Origin: Fusarium oxysporum f. sp. lycopersici 4287
Lineage: Eukaryota > Ascomycota > Sordariomycetes > Hypocreales > Nectriaceae
Reading direction: 5' to 3'
Length of the DNA: 64,000 bases
NCBI RefSeq assembly: GCF_000149955.1
Contig: NC_030991.1
Location: 289,295 to 353,294 of the forward strand
The notes below the pieces were generated by a model, which ran no database searches, was not told the DNA's origin, and was given only the letters and a program-made list of their open reading frames with translations. Of the stretch, positions 61,879 through 64,000 are shown one piece after another. The position numbers were made by a program, and so were the translations under genes. Numbering within the stretch: the first letter of the stretch is position 1; each line of letters begins with the position of its first letter.

Positions 61879-62540
61879 ATGGATAGAAAGCCTGTTGCTA
61901 GACCAACGGGTATCATACAACTGGTAAATTTTGATCTCGCTATTCATTCCAAGCCAGGGAAGCTTCATACCAGCACGATCCAAGTTGAAATGTACCGAAC
62001 ACCGGAAGCCATCCTCAACTCTGGGTACAGCTACTCTGCAGGTATTTGGAGCCTAGGGGTCATGTTACATGTTTCACCGCTCATGTGACAAAGAAGACAG
62101 TGACTAATCATGAGACTGACAGCTTTGGGACTTGCTTGAAAAGAGAAGTTTCTTCAACCCTGCGGCTGCAGGGGAAGTCAAGGACTACGGCGATCTGACC
62201 CATTTAGGTCAGATAACCGCATTACTAGGCCCTGAGCCGCAGGATCTTTTGAGGAGAGGGAGAATAACGGATATATTTTACCGAGACAACGGCAAGTGCA
62301 TGTCTCTGTTTGGATGTCATGTGAATCGTTACTGATACATGACCAGGAGAGCTGAAGGACCCAAGCCGCATACCCAGCAATTTCAACATTGAGAACACGC
62401 TTACATGCATGGCTAGCGAGTAAAGGAGAAGGTTCATCCAATTCATCAAGAGAATGTTGACCTGGAGCCCTGAAGAAAGAAGTACAGCCAAAGAGCTGTT
62501 AGACGATCCATGGCTCTACAACGGCTTTCCACATGACTAG
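61879..62540 (+). pseudogene. protein kinase C-lobe fragment (SRPK-like)
   Basis: Only the C-lobe is present. IIQLVNFDLAIHSKP stands where an active kinase has DFG, then YRTPEAILNSGYSYSAGIWS and LGVML (APE region and helix F). After a likely intron (about 62070-62131) come LEKRSFFNPA, QITALLGPEPQDLLRRG and IFYRDNGK. After another (about 62295-62345): NFNIENTLTCMASE, a stop, RRRFIQFIKRMLTWSPEERS, AKELLDDPWL and a final stop. The wording fits the fungal SRPK-type kinases. Missing N-lobe, changed DFG and the in-frame stop make it a pseudogene. Confidence 0.7.
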
Positions 62541-62625
62541 ACAGCACAGTTGCGATGAAAAAATTCACTGAAGCACGCGGACTTTGCACAATTCCTTTTA
62601 TTTATCATTGGAAGCGTGTCTATCG
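62541..62625. other. convergent spacer
   Basis: The 85 bp between the kinase fragment and the stop of the minus-strand bZIP pseudogene. Confidence 0.4.
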
Positions 62626-64000
62626 TTAACATATAGTTGCTCGTTGCCCTTTGTGTACTTTGCTCTCATCATCCTCATGCCGCCTTCTATTCGACGGCAC
62701 AACATTAGATGGGTGTACTCCCCCCATAGAAGCCGGTATTAACATGTATGCTGGAATATCCTCACTGAGCTCAGGAAAATGCTGGAAGAATTCTGTTGAC
62801 ATCGTTCAACCGTTGATGTCGCGAATGCGCTGCTCGAAAAGTGGCGATATATGGTAATTCCCCGTATGCGCATTGTGGTAAAATGTATCTGGGAAACTGT
62901 CAGACTAGAGAATTGTTATGTTGTTCTGGAGAAGTTCCCAGAATGAGTTGTTGCAGTGTTGATGTTGTGAGAAGATGAGGCGCTCGCGGAGACCGGGCCT
63001 GGGAGGAGTGAGTTTTTGTGGTGGTGGATATGAGGCTGAAGTGGACTTACCAGACGAAGAAGTCAATGCCGTATGAGTGCGGTAGTGCTTGCGATGGTCT
63101 ATAATACGTTAGTCCTGGTTTGTCGCAAAAATAAGATTTGTCTCACCTATTCCAATACCATCGCAGTAAAGTCTCGCGCCGTTCTATCGTAGGATTACCG
63201 TGATACGTGATTAAGAGATGGCATATCCTCAGCGCAGCCAGACGCTCTGTATTCGCGCAATTGCCGAAACAAAGCTCATCAGCCCTACATAGTTTGCGCC
63301 ATGTCGGCGTCGTCTTTCCCGCCCTCAACGTTATCCCAGCCCTTAACCATCGCGCGCACTGGTATATCCTCCGCATTATAATCCTCGATCGCCAGCTCTT
63401 CAGCGGATAACTTTGTCGGTTTTACCAACACTTCGTTGATTGCGCGCCAGATATTAGGCTTCACGTCGTGGTAGTTTGATGTGCAATTCGTAGGGCTGGA
63501 GCAGTGGCAGAGGACGGGGGCTTTGGGGATGATGACGTCGACTTCTTCGGGTGTTGGGGAAAGGCCTGAAATGATAGGCTGGATAGGTATGAAGCCGTTG
63601 CCCGCGGGTGGGAGGATCGAATTGTCGAAGGCCATTGTGGTGGGATAACGTTCGTTGCTTACGGCGTAGTTCCAGCCGTCGTAGGTGAAGCGGTCGTGCG
63701 GGGAAGGGTTTATGGGGAGTTCTAGTATTGTAGAGTTGCTTGTTTCTGATGCTGCTCTTTGGGCCATAATTGGGAATATTTGGTCGTTTGATGTTGATTG
63801 AGATTGCGATTGCACAGGTCCAGCATAAGATGGCGACTCGGATTTTGTTTCTGGTCGTCGCTCGCTCGTAGTAGTGGCGGAGTTATTATCGCCAATGTGA
63901 CGACGAATCGTCGAGCGCAAAGAATCGAGAACCTGTAATAGATTGTCCCTCTCCTTGGTGACCTTGCCTAATTGGTCCATCAAGGTAGCTATTTGCGCAT
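62626..64000 (-). pseudogene. bZIP/DUF3425 transcription factor pseudogene, runs off the right edge
   Basis: The minus-strand reading enters at the window edge inside a coil (LMDQLGKVTKERDNLLQVLD), passes a disordered middle and PVLCHCSSPTNCTSNYH, then the DUF3425 domain: VRAMVKGWDNVEG, a frameshift near 63330, TWRKLCRADELCFGNC, NTERLAALRICHLLITYHGN. Intron 63146-63099 leads to PSQALPHSYGIDFFVW, and intron 63050-62999 to PGLRERLIFSQHQHCNNSFW, then ISPLFEQRIRDING and TEFFQHFPELSEDIPAY to a stop at 62626-62628. Two internal stops (TAG at about 62908, TGA at about 62807) stand where relatives have Trp. The bZIP basic region lies beyond 64000. Recently inactivated, with splice sites intact. Confidence 0.8.

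Noticed and set aside
1..64000. CRISPR arrays, bacterial operons, Shine-Dalgarno sites
   Set aside because: The introns, eukaryotic gene families and retroelements show this is a fungal genome; no regularly spaced short repeats were seen.
1..64000. tRNA and rRNA genes
   Set aside because: No cloverleaf-like segment with intact T-loop and anticodon arm, or rRNA-like block, caught the eye. A tRNAscan-type run would be decisive; absence is not proven.

Overview
The window looks like a repeat-rich accessory or subtelomere-like stretch of a filamentous ascomycete genome (Pezizomycotina, probably Dothideomycetes/Pleosporales). Evidence: short GT-AG introns of about 45-110 nt with CTAAC-type branch sites, Zn2Cys6, bZIP and bHLH regulators, an Ecl1-like protein, a Som1/Flo8-like LisH gene, a PPN2-like phosphatase, Tad-type LINEs, Fot1/pogo, hAT, copia and chromodomain gypsy elements. 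The species assignment is inference from family recognition only; no search was run.

Layout. 0-9 kb: a small Ecl1-like ORF, a decayed fragment, a deleted second copy of the 3' end of a bZIP gene that lies intact 17 kb away, a spliced bHLH regulator, and pogo and piggyBac-like relics. 8.8-9.7 kb: a RING-H2 ubiquitin ligase (minus strand). 10-15 kb: a transposon graveyard (pogo, two LINE fragments, an 0.8 kb element with ~100 bp inverted repeats, a 259 bp MITE). 15-16.2 kb: an intact MDR oxidoreductase. 16.6-18.4 kb: another pogo relic. 20-21 kb: the intact bZIP gene. 21.6-24.2 kb: a broken Zn2Cys6 regulator. 25.9-28 kb: a broken LisH gene with a MITE inside it. 28.8-33 kb: a pogo element, a membrane RING-H2 gene, a decayed unknown gene and a MARVEL-like membrane gene. 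34.7-40 kb: a second bHLH gene, an ABC-F ATPase, a solo LTR and a polyphosphatase-like gene.

42.3-48 kb holds a complete Ty1/copia retrotransposon with identical 154 bp LTRs, a 5 bp target duplication and an uninterrupted polyprotein, so it is very young. 50.0-51.6 kb is an internally deleted gypsy element carrying an antisense Cys-rich/coiled-coil ORF. 53.2-55.7 kb holds the most interesting host gene: a TPR-CHAT protein with four near-identical 45-residue repeats followed by a caspase-like CHAT domain with His and Cys in place. The last 8 kb carry an F-box fragment, two MITEs, a small secreted cysteine-containing protein, hAT and LINE relics, a kinase C-lobe pseudogene, and a bZIP/DUF3425 pseudogene running off the right edge.

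There is no single pathway here. The pattern is a few intact genes (two bHLH, bZIP, RING, MDR, polyphosphatase, ABC-F, TPR-CHAT, secreted protein) among at least five broken host genes and at least fifteen transposon copies. Several apparent ORF starts in the window are GTG, TTG or CTG; I moved these to the first plausible ATG.
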